NCBI GenBank assembly: GCA_964392365.1 | Contig: CAYMPH010000004.1 | Span: forward strand, 1-64,000 | Source of the DNA: CAYMPH01 sp964392365 | GTDB taxonomy: Bacteria; Spirochaetota; UBA4802; UBA5550 | Direction: 5' to 3' | Length of the DNA: 64,000 bases | In this document: piece by piece, positions 62,090-64,000 of the stretch | Position numbering within the stretch: the stretch's first letter is position 1 | Layout of the letters: each line of letters starts with the position of its first letter | Program-made: the position numbers and the translations under genes | Notes under the pieces: generated by a model | The model's database searches: none | Told to the model about the DNA's origin: nothing | What the model saw: the letters and a program-made list of their open reading frames with translations, nothing else

Positions 62090-64000
62090 CTACTTCTCAT
62101 CCGGCGTCATACTGATTGGAACCGGCTTGATATTCCATATTTCATCAGCATATTCCCTGATAGTTCTGTCTGAAGAAAATTTTCCCATGCCTGCCACGTT
62201 TTTAATTGAGAGCTCAGTCCATTTTTTCTGATCACGGTAGGTTTCAGATACAAGCTTCTGCGTATCAACATAAGAACGGTAATCTGCGCATAAAAGATAA
62301 TGATCGCCGTATTCAAGCAGAGAGTGAACCATCTGTCTGAAAAGATAAGGCTGAGATGGAGAAAAAGTACCGCTTGCAATCATGTCCAGAACACCTTTAA
62401 GTTCAAAATCTTTTTCATAATATGCACGCGGATTGTAGCCTGCTGCTTTTACTGAATCCACTTCTGCTGCTGTCAGGCCGAAAATAAAAATGTTTTCTCG
62501 TCCGACCTCTTCCATAATTTCAATGTTTGCTCCATCAAGGGTACCTATAGTCAATGCGCCGTTCAGTGAAAATTTCATATTGCCTGTTCCTGAAGCTTCA
62601 AGACCGGCTGTAGAAATCTGCTCTGAAAGATCCGATGCAGGCATGATAAGCTCTGCCTGTGAAACCGAGTAGTTCGGCAGGAACACAACCTTGAGCCTGT
62701 CTTTAACAACAGGGTCATTATTAATAACATCTGCTACAGAATTAACAAATTTAATAAGAAGTTTAGCCATAGCATATCCCGGAGCAGCTTTGCCTGCGAT
62801 AATAACAGTACGGGGTACAAAATCAGCATCCGGTGACGCAAGAATTCTGCGGTACATGGTAATCACGTGAAGGACATTAAGCAGCTGGCGTTTATACTCA
62901 TGAATTCTCTTTACCTGACAGTCGAACATGGAATCAGGATTAACTTCAACTCCGGTTGCCTGCTTAATAAGAGCAGCAAGCCTGATTTTATTTTCTTTTT
63001 TAATCTTCTGCCATGTATCCCTGAAATCTTTTTTTTCAGCAAAAGGTATAATTCCCTTCAGCAGATCAAGATTGGTAGTCCATCCGTCACCAATTGCTTC
63101 AGTAATCAGATCTGAAAGCCCGGGATTACAAAGCTTAAGCCATCTTCGCGGCGTGATCCCATTTGTCTTATTGTTAAACCGTTCAGGATACAATGTATAG
63201 AAATCCCTGAACAGGCTATTCTTTATTATTTCACTGTGAAGTGCAGCAACCCCGTTTACTGAGTGAGAGCCTACAATTGCGAGATGCGCCATACGTACAC
63301 GTTTTTCAGGTCCTTCTTCAATGATAGATAATCGCGACATCATTCCAGGATCGTTGGGGAATCTACCGCGGACTTCATCCATAAAGCGCCTGTTGATTTC
63401 ATATACAATCTGAATATGCCTCGGAAGAACTTTTTCAAATAATGAAACAGGCCATTTCTCAAGCGCTTCCGGCAGAACTGTATGATTTGTGTAAGCGAAA
63501 GTTTTTGTTGTAATTCCCCAGGCTGTTTCCCAGTTAAGGGCGTGCCTATCCATTAATAGCCGCATCAGTTCAGGTATGGCAACTGCAGGATGAGTATCAT
63601 TCAGCTGTATTGCTATCAGATCATGAAACTTTTCAAAAGTGCTGTGCTTTTTCAGAAACCGTCTCAGCACATCCTGCAAAGTAGCTGCTACAAAAAAATA
63701 TTCCTGCTTTAAACGGAGCTCTTTCCCCTCGAATATATTATCATTCGGGTAAAGCACCTTGGATATAACTTCAGAGTGATATTTTTCAAGCACTGCGCGG
63801 TCATAGTCGCCTTCATTGAAATATCCGAGATTGAATTCCCTTGTTGAAACCGCAGCCCAAAGCCTCATTGTATTTACAGTGTTATTTCCATAACCCGGAA
63901 CAGGAGTATCATAAGCCATTGCCATTACTTCATCTGCATCAACCCATCTGAATCTCATATTTCCATGCTCATCTGAGTATGACTCAACGCGGCCGAAATA
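62090..64000 (-). CDS. glgP: Glycogen/starch phosphorylase, N-terminus beyond window
   Basis: Partial: the frame stays open to base 64000, where it reads FGRVE before NMRFRWVD, as in phosphorylases, so the gene starts outside. The visible 636 residues include RLWAAVSTREF, QLNDTHPAVAIPELMR, CQVKRIHEYKRQLLN and the PLP-lysine block EASGTGNMKFSLNGALTIGTL-like sequence with Lys in GNMKF. It releases glucose 1-phosphate from alpha-glucans. Both the catalytic and PLP regions are intact. Confidence 0.94.
   Translation of the reverse strand, partial: YFGRVESYSDEHGNMRFRWVDADEVMAMAYDTPVPGYGNNTVNTMRLWAAVSTREFNLGYFNEGDYDRAVLEKYHSEVISKVLYPNDNIFEGKELRLKQEYFFVAATLQDVLRRFLKKHSTFEKFHDLIAIQLNDTHPAVAIPELMRLLMDRHALNWETAWGITTKTFAYTNHTVLPEALEKWPVSLFEKVLPRHIQIVYEINRRFMDEVRGRFPNDPGMMSRLSIIEEGPEKRVRMAHLAIVGSHSVNGVAALHSEIIKNSLFRDFYTLYPERFNNKTNGITPRRWLKLCNPGLSDLITEAIGDGWTTNLDLLKGIIPFAEKKDFRDTWQKIKKENKIRLAALIKQATGVEVNPDSMFDCQVKRIHEYKRQLLNVLHVITMYRRILASPDADFVPRTVIIAGKAAPGYAMAKLLIKFVNSVADVINNDPVVKDRLKVVFLPNYSVSQAELIMPASDLSEQISTAGLEASGTGNMKFSLNGALTIGTLDGANIEIMEEVGRENIFIFGLTAAEVDSVKAAGYNPRAYYEKDFELKGVLDMIASGTFSPSQPYLFRQMVHSLLEYGDHYLLCADYRSYVDTQKLVSETYRDQKKWTELSIKNVAGMGKFSSDRTIREYADEIWNIKPVPISMTPDEK

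Overview
The window is low-GC chromosomal DNA from a diderm (Gram-negative type) bacterium. Evidence for two membranes: several lipoprotein signal peptides with a lipobox cysteine, apolipoprotein N-acyltransferase (Lnt), an ExbB/ExbD pair, a Tat-exported molybdoenzyme, and a secreted lipase with its periplasmic foldase. The lifestyle looks anaerobic or facultative: a PsrABC-type polysulfide/thiosulfate reductase, molybdate/tungstate uptake with MobB, and a Ccm cytochrome c system. No marker gene fixes the taxon. The AT-rich sequence, many short repeats, RsbU-like phosphatases and class I cyclase remind me of uncultured Spirochaetota-like genomes, but this is only an impression. No rRNA, tRNA, CRISPR, prophage or intact transposase gene was seen.

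Layout. 0-4 kb: a lipoprotein (-), purE-guaA (+) and a hotdog thioesterase (-). 4-6.3 kb: three small membrane proteins and a TetR regulator with a perfect operator. 6.4-9.5 kb: an operon of a shikimate kinase-chorismate synthase fusion, ribF and ogt. 9.9-15 kb: an MFS exporter, an acyltransferase, a membrane protein and a SpoIIE-type phosphatase. 15-21.5 kb (-): a sulfur-reduction block, psrABC, a split YeeE/YedE sulfur transporter and a membrane rhodanese. 22-26 kb (+): AhpD-like protein, molybdate/tungstate ABC transporter and mobB. 26-31 kb: LamG lipoprotein, a second SpoIIE phosphatase, pyrE, an HD protein and ispD. 31-37 kb (+): a lipoprotein hydrolase and ccmABC-D-like-E-F, with no ccmG or ccmH and with a cysteine in CcmE where histidine is usual. 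37-43.5 kb: HPt protein, methyltransferase, ExbB and a long ExbD, class I adenylate cyclase and a coiled-coil protein. 43.9-44.9 kb: a two-gene operon of an AdoMet-decarboxylase-like protein and a SET-domain protein. 45-48.8 kb: lipase foldase, lnt and lipase. 49-52.6 kb: MsrBA lipoprotein and a phospholipid operon (HAD phosphatase, PlsC, DAG kinase). 52.8-64 kb: radical SAM protein plus partner, DUF3788, two M48 peptidases, acyl-CoA dehydrogenase, a GPH sugar transporter, a flavodoxin-ferredoxin protein and glycogen phosphorylase, which runs off the right edge.

How genes work together. The Mo/W transporter and MobB lie next to, and divergent from, the molybdopterin reductase PsrA and probably feed its cofactor. 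The YeeE/YedE halves and the rhodanese behind psrABC probably move or carry sulfur species for it. The Ccm cluster implies that c-type cytochromes are encoded elsewhere. The lipase and foldase are an established functional pair, here encoded on opposite strands on either side of lnt.

The intergenic spaces carry at least seven copies or fragments of a roughly 170-bp MITE-like element with terminal inverted repeats starting TATAGCA, and three copies of a second repeat built around GGGGTCAGAGC. The most unusual items are the AdoMetDC-like/SET pair, the Ccm variant, the aroK-aroC fusion, the TetR operator with a probably leaderless start, and a short structured leader ending in an intrinsic terminator before the adenylate cyclase.
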